DNA of 64,000 nucleotides from Hephaestia mangrovi. Lineage in GTDB: Bacteria; Pseudomonadota; Alphaproteobacteria; Sphingomonadales; Sphingomonadaceae. A program made the translations under genes and the position numbers. The DNA lies in the NCBI RefSeq assembly GCF_019880555.1, contig NZ_JAINVU010000002.1, forward strand, positions 496,001-560,000, written 5' to 3'. The notes beneath the pieces were generated by a model. That model was not told where the DNA came from. It did not search any database and saw only the letters and a list, made by a program, of their open reading frames with translations. Positions 20,290-30,125 of the stretch are shown here, in pieces. Position 1 is the first letter of the stretch. Each line of letters opens with the position of its first letter.

Positions 20290-21332
20290 GCCCCGACGCT
20301 GCCTTGCTTGCCCGCGCGCTGCGCGATCCGGCCAGCCTCGAGCCGCTCGACGCTGACGGCTGGACGGCCCTGATCGCGATGGCGCGAGCAGAGCAGTTGA
20401 TCGGCACGCTGGCGCAGCGCCTCGCCGGAGCAGCTATGCCGCCTGCGGTGGCACGCATCCTCGAGGACGCCCGTGCGTCTGCCGCCGATCAGCGCCGCGC
20501 CGCCTTGTGGGAAGCCGAGGCCGCGCGGCGGGCGCTCGTGGGTGTCGAGGCGCCGATCGTGCTGCTCAAGGGGACCGCTTATGTCGCCGCCGGCTTGGCG
20601 GCCGGGGAGGGGCGATCGATCGGCGATCTCGACATCCTGGTGCCGCGTGAGAGCCTCGACGCGGTCGAGCGCGCGCTGCTCTCCTCCGGGTGGGAATGGG
20701 TCAAGCCCGATCCCTATGACGACGCCTATTACCGCCGCTGGATGCACGAACTGCCGCCCCTGATCCATCGCGAGCGTGATCGGATGATCGATGTCCATCA
20801 TACGATCCTGCCGCTCACGGCGCGCATTACGCCAGACCCCGAAGCGATGATCGCGGATAGTATCGTGCTGGAAAACGGGCTGCGCGTGTTGTCGCCGGAG
20901 GACATGATCTGCCACGCCGCGGCGCACCTCTTTGCCGATGGCGACCTTGCCGGCGGGATGCGCAATTTGTGGGATATCGATCGGCTGTGCCGTGAATTTG
21001 GTGGGCGGGACGAAGATTTCTGCTTGTCAGTCTACGAGCGGGCGCATCGGCACGGCCTTCTGACGGTCGTGCGAAGGGCGTTTCGACTCGCCCGGCAGCT
21101 CTACGGGACTCCCGTCCGAGCCTACCGCTCGCCGATCCGTGTGCCTCTCGATGACCGGCTTTCGGATCGACTCTACCGCCGCCGCTTGTTCGCGCGCAAC
21201 GGCTGGGGGCGGCCGACGCGAAGGGGCACCCGATTTGCCTTCTATCTCCGCTCGCACTGGCTGCGGATGCCGCCGGCGATGCTCGCGCGGCATCTATGGA
21301 CCAAGTGGCGTAAGGGCTACCGCCCGGTCTGA
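20286..21332 (+). CDS. nucleotidyltransferase family protein (NTP_transf_5-like)
   Basis: 348 residues from a GTG that overlaps the kinase stop (GTGA). The segment VLLKGTAYVAAGLAAGEGRSIGDLDILVP contains the nucleotidyltransferase-type G-S...D-x-D metal motif (Asp114, Asp116). A later histidine-rich part (IDVHHTILPLT, CHAAAHLFADGD) is typical of the uncharacterised family found in capsule and HPr-rel-A loci. What it transfers is unknown. It is the last gene of the four-gene cassette and overlaps gph tail-to-tail by 16 bp. Confidence 0.8.
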   Translation: MSPDAALLARALRDPASLEPLDADGWTALIAMARAEQLIGTLAQRLAGAAMPPAVARILEDARASAADQRRAALWEAEAARRALVGVEAPIVLLKGTAYVAAGLAAGEGRSIGDLDILVPRESLDAVERALLSSGWEWVKPDPYDDAYYRRWMHELPPLIHRERDRMIDVHHTILPLTARITPDPEAMIADSIVLENGLRVLSPEDMICHAAAHLFADGDLAGGMRNLWDIDRLCREFGGRDEDFCLSVYERAHRHGLLTVVRRAFRLARQLYGTPVRAYRSPIRVPLDDRLSDRLYRRRLFARNGWGRPTRRGTRFAFYLRSHWLRMPPAMLARHLWTKWRKGYRPV

Positions 21333-21997
21333 ACGGCGATGGCGCATAGCGCCTCGGGCAAAGCCGCGAAATCGTCGATCACCGCATCGGCGCCGAGTTC
21401 CGCAACGGGCTTGCCCGGATAGCCGTAGCTGACGGCGACGCAGGGCAAGCTGGCCGCTTTCGCCGCGGCGATGTCGAATTCCGAATCGCCGACGAATGCG
21501 GCGCGACCGGCGGCGCAGCGGCGCAGCATCTCGATCAGCGGATCGGGCGCGGGCTTGCCCTTGGCAACGCTGTCGCCGCCGATCACCGTGGCGAAGCGAT
21601 CGGCAAGGCCGAGCGCGTCGAGCAAACGGGCGGCGAGTTGCTCGCTCTTGTTGGTCACCACCGCCAATTCGACACCAGCCTCGGATAGCATCGCCAGCGT
21701 ATCGGTGACGCCGGGATAAGGTCGCGTCTCATCGGCGATATGCACGGTGTAATAATCGATCATCCGGTCATAGAGCGAATCGAGCGGGTTCGGCGCGGTC
21801 ATGCCCGAATCGGCCAGGCTCCGCGCCAGCATCCGCCGCCCGCCGCCGCCGATGTTGCGCCGCACCTGCGCGACCGCGAGCGGCGGCGCGCCGAGCGAGG
21901 CGAGGACATGGTTTACGGCGGCGGCGAGGTCGGCACTCGAATCGGCCAATGTGCCATCGAGATCGAAACCGACGAGATCGAAGGGAAAATCGGGCAT
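21317..21997 (-). CDS. gph: HAD-superfamily phosphoglycolate phosphatase
   Basis: 226-residue HAD hydrolase. Motif I is GFDLDGTLADSSADL with the nucleophile Asp and acid/base Asp; motif II is VVTNKS; Lys in GKPAPDPL; motif III is FVGDSEFDIAAAKAA. The cap and overall pattern fit Gph, which dephosphorylates 2-phosphoglycolate formed during DNA repair and oxidative damage; close HAD relatives cannot be fully excluded. The start MPDFPFDLV is used because the upstream frame is a shadow of glmU. It is divergent from glmU. Confidence 0.85.
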   Translation of the reverse strand: MPDFPFDLVGFDLDGTLADSSADLAAAVNHVLASLGAPPLAVAQVRRNIGGGGRRMLARSLADSGMTAPNPLDSLYDRMIDYYTVHIADETRPYPGVTDTLAMLSEAGVELAVVTNKSEQLAARLLDALGLADRFATVIGGDSVAKGKPAPDPLIEMLRRCAAGRAAFVGDSEFDIAAAKAASLPCVAVSYGYPGKPVAELGADAVIDDFAALPEALCAIAVQTGR

Positions 21998-22073
21998 CGT
22001 CCGTCTGCCTGCCAGTGACGCTATGGAAATGGCAAGACAATCATGGCAGGGCGAGCGCGATGAGGGAGTGCCG

Positions 22074-23432
22074 ATGACCGAGCCTGTCGCCGCGATCGTG
22101 CTTGCCGCGGGCAAGGGGACGCGGATGAAATCCGATCTCCACAAGGTGCTGCACCCGATCGCCGGGCGGCCAATGCTGTTGCACCTGCTCGATAGTGTCG
22201 CGGCGCTCGATCCGGCGCGCACGATCGTCGTCACGGGCGCGGCGGGGGAGCAGGTAGAGGCGGCGGTGGCGCCACTTGGCGTCGCGACTGTCGAGCAAAA
22301 AGAGCAACTTGGCACGGGCCACGCGGTGCGTCAGGCGGAGCGCGCGCTCGATGGGTTCGAGGGCGATGTGCTGGTGCTTTACGGTGACGTGCCGCTGGTG
22401 ACACCCCGGACGTTGCAGCGGATGATCGAGCGGCTGCATGCGGACGATAGACCGGCGGCAGTGGTGCTCGGGTTCCGGCCCGCCGATCCGGGCGCCTATG
22501 GGCGCGTGATCGCCGATGCCGATGGCCGCATTGCGAAGATGGTCGAGTTCAAGGACGCAAGCCCCGAGGAACGCGCCGAAACCTTGTGCAATTCGGGCCT
22601 GATGGCGGCGCGCGCCAGCGACCTGTTCGGTCTGCTCGCCCGCGTCGGCAACGACAATGCGGCCGGCGAATATTATCTGCCCGATATCGTCATGCTGGCG
22701 GCTGCCGATGGGCGGCGTTCGGCAGTGATCGAAACGGACGCCGAAGAGGTCGCCGGGGTGAACAGCCGCGCCGAACTGGCGCGGATCGAGGCGCGCTGGC
22801 AGGCGGCGCGGCGCGAACGCGCGATGACCGATGGTGTTTCGCTTGTCGCCCCCGAGACGGTGTGGTTCGCCTGGGACACTACGTTAGGCCGCGATGTGAC
22901 GATCGAGCCCAATGTCGTGTTCGGTCCCGGCGTGACGATCGGCGACCGCGTGGCAATCCACGCCTTCAGCCATATTGAAGGTGCGACGGTGGCGAACGGC
23001 GCCGATATCGGTCCTTATGCCCGGCTGCGGCCCGGCGCGGAGGTCGGGGTCGGCGCGCGGGTCGGCAATTTCGTCGAGATGAAGAAGGCGGTGCTGGGCC
23101 ATGGCGCCAAGGCCAATCACCTGACCTATCTCGGTGATACCGAAGTCGGGCCGGGAGCGAACATCGGTGCCGGAACGATTACCTGCAATTACGACGGCTT
23201 CTTCAAGTATCGGACGAAGATCGGCGCCGGCGCGTTCATCGGCTCGAACAGCGCGCTCGTCGCGCCGGTCAGCGTCGGGGACGGGGCGATCGTCGGCGCC
23301 GGCAGCGTGGTGACGCGCGACGTCGAAGCCAATGCGCTGGCGGTGGCGCGCGGATCGCAGGAACAGAAGCCGGGCTGGGCCGCGCGCTTTCGCGAGCGGA
23401 TGCGGGCGAAGAAGGACAAGGGACAGGCCTGA
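22074..23432 (+). CDS. glmU: bifunctional GlmU: glucosamine-1-P acetyltransferase / GlcNAc-1-P uridylyltransferase
   Basis: Makes UDP-N-acetylglucosamine for peptidoglycan and lipopolysaccharide. 452 residues: N-terminal uridylyltransferase (VLAAGKGTRMKSDLHKVLHPIAGRPM, then LYGDVPLV and EFKDAS), central helix, then a left-handed beta-helix with hexapeptide repeats (IEPNVVFGPGVTIGD onward) and the acetyltransferase site YLGDTEVGPGANIGAGTITCNYDG. ATG 22074 has GAGGGAG a few bases upstream. It is coupled to glmS through TGATG, where the stop and start share one base. Confidence 0.97.
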   Translation: MTEPVAAIVLAAGKGTRMKSDLHKVLHPIAGRPMLLHLLDSVAALDPARTIVVTGAAGEQVEAAVAPLGVATVEQKEQLGTGHAVRQAERALDGFEGDVLVLYGDVPLVTPRTLQRMIERLHADDRPAAVVLGFRPADPGAYGRVIADADGRIAKMVEFKDASPEERAETLCNSGLMAARASDLFGLLARVGNDNAAGEYYLPDIVMLAAADGRRSAVIETDAEEVAGVNSRAELARIEARWQAARRERAMTDGVSLVAPETVWFAWDTTLGRDVTIEPNVVFGPGVTIGDRVAIHAFSHIEGATVANGADIGPYARLRPGAEVGVGARVGNFVEMKKAVLGHGAKANHLTYLGDTEVGPGANIGAGTITCNYDGFFKYRTKIGAGAFIGSNSALVAPVSVGDGAIVGAGSVVTRDVEANALAVARGSQEQKPGWAARFRERMRAKKDKGQA

Positions 23433-25255
23433 TGTGCGGGATCGTCGGAATCGTCGGCAAAGAAGCGGTGGCCGATCGGCTGCTCGATGGGCTCAAGCGG
23501 CTTGAATATCGCGGTTACGATTCGGCGGGCATCTGCACGATCGATCATGCCGCGTTCGATCGCCGTCGCGCGCAGGGCAAGCTCAGGAACCTCGCCGCCC
23601 GGCTCATCGAGGCACCGCTCGCCGGCGATATCGGCATCGCGCACACTCGTTGGGCGACGCATGGTGCGCCGACCGAGGACAATGCGCATCCGCATATCGT
23701 CGGCGACGTGGTGATCGTCCACAATGGGATCATCGAGAATTTCAAGCCGCTGCGCGACGAATTGATCGCCGATGGCCGTACCTTCGCCAGCCAGACCGAT
23801 ACCGAGGTGGTAGCGCACCTGATCGCGCGCGAGGTTGAGAAGGGCGTGCCGGCGCGCGAGGCGGTTGCGGTGGTGCTGCCGCGTCTCCATGGCGCATTCG
23901 CGCTCGCGGTGATGGTGCTGACCGAGCCCGACGTGATCATCGGCGCGCGGCTGGGCGCGCCGCTGACGGTGGGCTATGGCGATGGCGAGAATTATCTCGG
24001 CTCGGACGCGCTGGCGCTGGCTCCGCTCACCCAGCGGATCGCCTATCTCGAGGAAGGCGACTGGGTCGCGGTGAGCCGCGAGCGCGTCGAAATCTACGAT
24101 CGCGACAATAATCCAGTCGAGCGGCCGATCGTCCACTCGGGTGCGTCCGGCCAATTGATCGACAAGGGCAATCACCGCCACTTCATGCAGAAGGAGATAT
24201 ACGAGCAGCCGGTGGTCGTCGCGCAAACGCTCGGCAGCTATATCCGGCCGCTCGAAGGCGTGGTCGCGCTGCCCGACATGGAATTCGATCTCGGCTCGGT
24301 CGAACGCGTGGCGATCGTCGCCTGCGGCACCGCGAGCTATGTCGGCATGATCGGCAAATACTGGATCGAGCAGTTCGCGCGGCTGCCGGTCGAGGTCGAT
24401 GTCGCCAGCGAGTTCCGCTATCGCGATCCGGTGCTGCTGCCCAACACGCTGGGCATCGTCATTTCGCAATCAGGCGAGACGGCCGATACGCTGGCGGCAC
24501 TGCGCCACATGAAATCGTCGGGCGTGACGACCGCGGGGATCATCAACGTGCCGACCAGTTCGATGGCGCGCGAGGTCGATCTGCTGCTGCCGACTCATGC
24601 CGGGCCCGAGATCGGCGTCGCGTCGACCAAGGCGTTCACTTGCCAGCTCGCGGTGATGGCGGCGCTGGCCGTCAACCTCGCTCGGGCCAAGGAGCGGCTG
24701 AGCGCGGACGAGGAACGCGAGATCGTCCGCCATCTGGTCGAGGTGCCGGCGGCGATGAGCGCGGCGCTGGCGCATGACGAGGAGATCGAGGCGATGGCGC
24801 CGGCGATCGCGCAGGCGCGTGACGTGCTCTATCTCGGGCGCGGGCCGGATTATCCGATGGCGCTGGAAGGCGCTCTGAAACTCAAGGAAATCAGCTATAT
24901 TCACGCCGAAGGTTATGCGTCGGGTGAAATGAAGCACGGGCCGATCGCATTGATCGACGATGCCGTGCCGCTGATCGTCATCGCGCCATCCGGGCCGCTG
25001 TTCGACAAGACCGTTTCCAACATGCAGGAAGCGCAGGCGCGCGGCGCGCAAGTGGTGCTGATTTCGGACGCCGAGGGCATCGCGCAGGCAGGCGAGGGGA
25101 CGATCGCGACGATCGAGATGCCCAAGGTCCACCCGCTGATTGCGCCGATCGTCTATGCGATTCCGGTGCAGCTGCTCGCCTATCACGTCGCGGTCGCCAA
25201 GGGCACCGATGTCGATCAGCCGCGCAATCTCGCCAAGTCGGTGACCGTCGAATGA
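23432..25255 (+). CDS. glmS: glutamine-fructose-6-phosphate aminotransferase (isomerizing)
   Basis: Makes glucosamine-6-phosphate, the entry point to amino-sugar synthesis. 607 residues: N-terminal class II glutaminase with nucleophile Cys2 (MCGIVGIVG) and HTRWATHG, then two SIS domains (ACGTASYVG; SQSGETADT; GVASTKAFT) and the C-terminal PRNLAKSVTVE characteristic of GlmS. It follows glmU directly, so precursor and activation steps are co-expressed. No glmS ribozyme was seen upstream, as expected outside Gram-positives. Confidence 0.98.
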   Translation: MCGIVGIVGKEAVADRLLDGLKRLEYRGYDSAGICTIDHAAFDRRRAQGKLRNLAARLIEAPLAGDIGIAHTRWATHGAPTEDNAHPHIVGDVVIVHNGIIENFKPLRDELIADGRTFASQTDTEVVAHLIAREVEKGVPAREAVAVVLPRLHGAFALAVMVLTEPDVIIGARLGAPLTVGYGDGENYLGSDALALAPLTQRIAYLEEGDWVAVSRERVEIYDRDNNPVERPIVHSGASGQLIDKGNHRHFMQKEIYEQPVVVAQTLGSYIRPLEGVVALPDMEFDLGSVERVAIVACGTASYVGMIGKYWIEQFARLPVEVDVASEFRYRDPVLLPNTLGIVISQSGETADTLAALRHMKSSGVTTAGIINVPTSSMAREVDLLLPTHAGPEIGVASTKAFTCQLAVMAALAVNLARAKERLSADEEREIVRHLVEVPAAMSAALAHDEEIEAMAPAIAQARDVLYLGRGPDYPMALEGALKLKEISYIHAEGYASGEMKHGPIALIDDAVPLIVIAPSGPLFDKTVSNMQEAQARGAQVVLISDAEGIAQAGEGTIATIEMPKVHPLIAPIVYAIPVQLLAYHVAVAKGTDVDQPRNLAKSVTVE

Positions 25256-25256
25256 G

Positions 25257-26180
25257 GTGACGCGCCCGCCCGGGCCGCCGTTGCCCGCGCGCGATTGCCG
25301 CTTATCTCGGTTGGCGAAGGCGATCGTGAGGGACGGGCCGATGGCGGGCGTGATTGCGCAACGGATGAAACGGGCGATGGCGGGCGAGGTGCGTGCGCTG
25401 TTCAACGATCGCTCGCGCGGCGAACGGCCGGTGATGCCGCAGTCGGATGGCCTGTTCGGACCGCAATCGGTCGCCTGGCGCGTGCATCGCGACGTCACCT
25501 CGATGATGGTCGGCGGCGTTGCGGCGCTGCTGCTGCAGATGCTCCACCCGGCGGTGCTTGCGGGGGTGTGGGATCATTCCGGGTTCCGGCACGACATGCT
25601 CGGTCGCTTGCGGCGAACCGCGCGGTTCATTGCCGTTACCACTTATGGCAGCGCGGCCGATGCCACGGCGGCGCTCGATCGCGTGCGTATGATCCATGAC
25701 GGCATCAGCGGCGCGCTGCCCGACGGCACCACCTATCGAGCGAGCGATCCCGCCTTGCTCGCCTGGGTCCATGTCTGCGAGGTGACGAGTTTTCTGGCGG
25801 CATGGCGTCGCTATGGCGAACCCGGCATGACGGCGGCCGATCAGGATCGCTATGTCGCCGAAATGATGCGGATCGCCACACCGCTCGGTGCGAACCCGGT
25901 GCCGAGCAACCGCCAGGAGGCTGCACGGCTAATCGAGCGAATGCGGCCGTCACTGGTCGCCGACACGCGAACGCGGGAAGTGGCCGGCCTGCTGTTGCGG
26001 CAACGGCCGGCGCGGCTGGCGATCGCGCCATTCCAGGCGATCACCTTTCGTGCCGCGGTCGATCTGCTGCCGGGATGGGCGCGACGGATGCACGGGTTCG
26101 CCGATCCGCTGGCCGCTCGCCCGCTGGTTCGCGCCGGCACGTTCGGCTTGGCCGAAGCGGTGCGCTGGGCGTTCCGCTAG
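25257..26180 (+). CDS. oxygenase MpaB family protein (DUF2236)
   Basis: 307 residues from GTG 25257, one base after the glmS stop; ATG 25341 would remove 28 residues and is an alternative. The region GLFGPQSVAWRVHRDVTSMMVGGVAALLLQMLHPAVLAGVWDHS is typical of the DUF2236/MpaB fold, and later histidines and arginines may bind a metal or haem as reported for related Lcp-type oxygenases. No substrate can be inferred. It appears to share the glmUS transcript. Confidence 0.75.
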   Translation: MTRPPGPPLPARDCRLSRLAKAIVRDGPMAGVIAQRMKRAMAGEVRALFNDRSRGERPVMPQSDGLFGPQSVAWRVHRDVTSMMVGGVAALLLQMLHPAVLAGVWDHSGFRHDMLGRLRRTARFIAVTTYGSAADATAALDRVRMIHDGISGALPDGTTYRASDPALLAWVHVCEVTSFLAAWRRYGEPGMTAADQDRYVAEMMRIATPLGANPVPSNRQEAARLIERMRPSLVADTRTREVAGLLLRQRPARLAIAPFQAITFRAAVDLLPGWARRMHGFADPLAARPLVRAGTFGLAEAVRWAFR

Positions 26181-26210
26181 GGCCGATCGCCATTCAGTTC
26201 TGGCGGGCTG

Positions 26211-26292
26211 CAAATGGCGGCTCTTACGCGCTTCCGGTGCTCACGGACCTGTAGTCCGCTGCGCTCCGGGTCACGGAAATCCACCATTTTCG
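26211..26292. repeat. imperfect palindromic intergenic element
   Basis: Nested inverted segments: outer AAATGG (26213-26218) / CCATTT (26285-26290) and inner CGGAC (26245-26249) / GTCCG (26255-26259), with GCTTCCGG...CTCCGGGT in between. The gap 26181-26389 holds no convincing ORF. It looks like a structured, possibly dispersed repeat; only one copy is in the window. Confidence 0.4.
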
Positions 26293-26389
26293 CGCCGCCA
26301 CCTCCTGAATGTCGATCGACCCTAGGCCGAACGGCGATATTGGAGGTGCCGCTTTGAGTCTGCGGTCCTCGCGCCGACGCCGATCAGCG

Positions 26390-27451
<1,062 letters not shown>

Positions 27452-27474
27452 GACTGTCTCCGGTATCGTGGCGC

Positions 27475-28917
27475 TCAGAGCGCGAGTTTCCAATCCCAGC
27501 CGAGCGGATCGCCATCCATTACCTCGACGCCGGCTGCGGCAAGGTCGTCGCGGACCGCGTCGGATCGGGCGAAGTCCCTGGCGGCGCGGGCGTCGCGGCG
27601 CTCGGCGAGGCGCCCGGCGATTTGCTGTGGCGTCAGTGTCGCGCCTGCGGGTGCGATGCGCAGATCCTCGCGCGTCAACCGGCCCAGATCGAGCCCGAGC
27701 ACGGCGTCGAAATCGGCAAGCGCGGCGAGGCGGACCGCAGGTGAGAGCTTCTTGTCGGCGAGCATTTCGTCGAGCACCGGCAGCGCCTTGGGCGTGTTGA
27801 GATCATCCGACACTGCCTCGTCGAGGCGCTCGAAATAGGGCGCGGCGTTGCCCTTCGATGGCGCGGCAGCATCGGCGGCGGCACGATCGCGCAACGTCGA
27901 CACGGCCATCACCAGCCGCTTGAGGCGGGTAAGCGCGGCGGCGAGGCCTTCGCCGGAAAATTCCAGCTCGCTGCGATAATGCGCCGATAGGCACATCAGG
28001 CGATAGGCAAGCGGGTGGACGCCCTTGTCGACCAGGCTTTTCAGCGTAGTGAAGCCCCCAGCGGATTTGGACATTTTCCCCGAGCGCTCGACCAGGAAAT
28101 TGTTGTGCATCCACCAGTTGGCGCCGGTCTCCGCACATTCGCAATGCGCCTGATTCTGCGCGATCTCGTTGGGGTGGTGGATCTCACGGTGGTCGATCCC
28201 GCCGGTGTGGATGTCGAACTGGTCGCCGAGATATTTCTTGCTCATCACCGAGCATTCGAGGTGCCAGCCCGGCGCGCCGCGGCCCCAGGGCGACTCCCAT
28301 TCCATCTGCCGGTTCTCGTGCGTGCCCGATTTGCGCCAGATCGCGAAGTCCTGCGGGTGGCGCTTGCCCTCGACCGCCTCGATGCGGCCGGCGGCGGCAT
28401 CATCCTGCCCGCCGGCGAGCGCCCCGTAATTCGGCACCGTCGTCACGTCGAAATAGAGCCCGCTGTCGAGCTCGTAGCAATGCGCTGGCGCGATCTGTGT
28501 GGCGAAGGCGATCATGTCGTCGATATGATCGGTCGCGACCGACCAGCGGCTTGGCGCGCGGATGTTGAGATCGGCGATATTCTGCTTGAACGCCTCGGTA
28601 TAATGCGCCGCGACATCCCAGATGCTCTTGGCTTGCGCGCGGGCGGCGGCCTCCATCTTGTCGTCGCCGGCATCGGCGTCGGAGGTCAGATGGCCGACAT
28701 CGGTGATGTTGATGACATGGGTGAGGGGATAGCCCTTCCACGTCAGCACGCGCGAGAGCGTGTCGGTGAAGACATAAGCGCGCAGGTTGCCGATATGCGC
28801 GTAATTGTAGACGGTCGGCCCGCACGAATAGAGACGCACATTGGCCGGATCGATCGGCACGAAAGCCTCGATCTGGCGGGAGAGGCTGTTATAGAGTCGC
28901 AAGGGCACGCCGGTCAT
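27475..28917 (-). CDS. cysS: cysteinyl-tRNA synthetase
   Basis: Class I aminoacyl-tRNA synthetase charging tRNA-Cys. 480 residues: first zinc Cys in LYSCGPTVYNYAHIGNLR with the HIGH-like motif, zinc-binding GWHLECSVM and HHPNEIAQNQAHCE, and the KMSKS loop (SGKMSKSAGGFTTLKSL). The start MTGVPLRLYNSL aligns with the usual N-terminus; a longer start at 28962 adds an unlikely basic stretch. It is divergent from rpsU. Confidence 0.97.
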   Translation of the reverse strand: MTGVPLRLYNSLSRQIEAFVPIDPANVRLYSCGPTVYNYAHIGNLRAYVFTDTLSRVLTWKGYPLTHVINITDVGHLTSDADAGDDKMEAAARAQAKSIWDVAAHYTEAFKQNIADLNIRAPSRWSVATDHIDDMIAFATQIAPAHCYELDSGLYFDVTTVPNYGALAGGQDDAAAGRIEAVEGKRHPQDFAIWRKSGTHENRQMEWESPWGRGAPGWHLECSVMSKKYLGDQFDIHTGGIDHREIHHPNEIAQNQAHCECAETGANWWMHNNFLVERSGKMSKSAGGFTTLKSLVDKGVHPLAYRLMCLSAHYRSELEFSGEGLAAALTRLKRLVMAVSTLRDRAAADAAAPSKGNAAPYFERLDEAVSDDLNTPKALPVLDEMLADKKLSPAVRLAALADFDAVLGLDLGRLTREDLRIAPAGATLTPQQIAGRLAERRDARAARDFARSDAVRDDLAAAGVEVMDGDPLGWDWKLAL

Positions 28918-29083
28918 GCGCTCGCCATAGCCAAGCGCGCGGGCGCTGCAAATGCCCCGCATGGAACCGTCTGGCCGGCCAAATCGCTTGATAAGCAGGC
29001 GCGCGACTGGTAGGGGCGGCGCGTTACGGCGCAGGCCATGCTTGCGACGACCGTTATTCTATTGATCGGAGACCTGACGCTTT

Positions 29084-29290
29084 ATGCAAATCATCGTTCG
29101 CGACAACAATGTCGACCAGGCGCTGCGCGCGCTCAAGAAGAAGCTGCAGCGTGAGGGCGTCTATCGCGAGATGAAGCTGCGCCGTCATTACGAGAAGCCG
29201 AGCGAAAAGCGCGCCCGCGAGCGTGCCGCCGCTGTCCGCCGCGCCCGCAAGCTGGAGCGCAAGCGGATGGAACGCGACGGCGTCCGCTAA
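29084..29290 (+). CDS. rpsU: 30S ribosomal protein S21
   Basis: 68-residue highly basic protein beginning [43 protein letters not shown], matching bS21 through the whole length. It binds near the 3-prime end of 16S rRNA and helps initiation. A GGAGACC sequence lies about 9 nt before the ATG. It is followed by a GC-rich hairpin. Confidence 0.97.
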   Translation: MQIIVRDNNVDQALRALKKKLQREGVYREMKLRRHYEKPSEKRARERAAAVRRARKLERKRMERDGVR

Positions 29291-29301
29291 GGATCGCGCT
29301 G

Positions 29302-29330
29302 GCCGGGGAGCGTCATCCCCGGCACGTTTC
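29302..29330 (+). terminator. probable terminator after rpsU
   Basis: Stem GCCGGGG (29302-29308) / CCCCGGC (29317-29323) followed by ACGTTTCT. The T-run is poor, so termination could be partial. Confidence 0.5.
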
Positions 29331-29365
29331 TCTCTGAAAATATCTCACCCGACAAAGGGCTTGCC

Positions 29366-29956
29366 ATGTCCGTGACCGCCGTTCCGCTCCAGCCGACCCG
29401 GCGGGCAAATCTGGTATTGCTTTGGCTGGGGATCGTGATCGCGATCGCCGCCGCGATTTGGCTCGCCTTTCACGGCACCAGCGCGGCGCGCGCGCAGGTC
29501 GGCAGCAACGAGCAGTTTCTCGCGTGGAACGCCAAGCAGCCCGGCGTGAAGACCACGGCCGATGGCCTTGAATACAAGATGCTGAAAGCGGGCGACGGCG
29601 ACAAGCATCCGACCGACGACGATATCTCGCTGATCAACTATAGCGGCGCGCTGCGTGACGGCACGGTTTTCGACCAATCGAAGCAGCCGACGCCGCTTCC
29701 CGTCGCCGGCAGCATCAAGGGCTTTTCGGAAGGCCTGAAGCTGATGACGAAGGGGGCGAAGTACCGCTTCTGGATCAAGCCGGAGCTTGGCTATGGTGAG
29801 CAAGGCGCCGGGCCGATCCCGCCGGATTCGCTGCTGGTATTCGATGTCGAACTGGTCGATTTCCTGCCGCAGAGCGTCGTTCAGCAGCAGATGCGCATGC
29901 AGCAGATGATGCAGGGCGGCGGTGCCCCGGACGGCGCGGGCCCGCCGGGCCAATAG
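29366..29956 (+). CDS. FKBP-type peptidyl-prolyl cis-trans isomerase, membrane-anchored
   Basis: 196 residues. A single N-terminal membrane helix (about 17-36, VLLWLGIVIAIAAAIWLAF) probably anchors it with the catalytic part in the periplasm. The FKBP core spans about 70-170: LEYKMLKAGDG, DDISLINYSGALRDGTVFDQS, IKGFSEGLKLMTKGAKYRFWIKPELGYGEQGAG and DSLLVFDVELVDF. The C-terminus is Gln/Met-rich (QQQMRMQQMMQGGG). It resembles Mip/FkpA folding factors. A strong terminator follows. Confidence 0.93.
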   Translation: MSVTAVPLQPTRRANLVLLWLGIVIAIAAAIWLAFHGTSAARAQVGSNEQFLAWNAKQPGVKTTADGLEYKMLKAGDGDKHPTDDDISLINYSGALRDGTVFDQSKQPTPLPVAGSIKGFSEGLKLMTKGAKYRFWIKPELGYGEQGAGPIPPDSLLVFDVELVDFLPQSVVQQQMRMQQMMQGGGAPDGAGPPGQ

Positions 29957-29973
29957 GGCTGCCGATCAAAGGC

Positions 29974-30009
29974 AAAAAAAGGCCGCCGGATGCCTCCGGC
30001 GGCCTTTTT
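29974..30009. terminator. strong Rho-independent terminator
   Basis: Perfect 10-bp stem GGCCGCCGGA (29981-29990) / TCCGGCGGCC (29995-30004), TGCC loop, seven A before and five T after, so it can act in both directions. It ends the FKBP gene. Confidence 0.92.
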
Positions 30010-30019
30010 CTTATCTGCT

Positions 30020-30116
30020 CGTCACCCCGAAAGTGGGCGAAGGGTCATATTGAAACGCTTGCTCCGCGCGTGTCGGTTGTTGCGCCATGGATGCTGAAAC
30101 GAGTTCGGCATGACGC
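30020..30116. repeat. paired inverted repeat, family B copy 1
   Basis: Right arm GCCATGGATGCTGAAAC...GTTCGGCATGACG (30084-30115) closely matches 61408-61439; the left arm begins CGTCACCCCGAAAGTGGG. It fills the gap between the FKBP terminator and the convergent L,D-transpeptidase-like gene. Confidence 0.65.
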
Positions 30117-30125
30117 GGTCAATTT

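Noticed and set aside
23200..23432. glmS ribozyme or other riboswitch before glmS
   Set aside because: glmS starts on the last base of the glmU stop, leaving no leader, and no ribozyme core was recognised.
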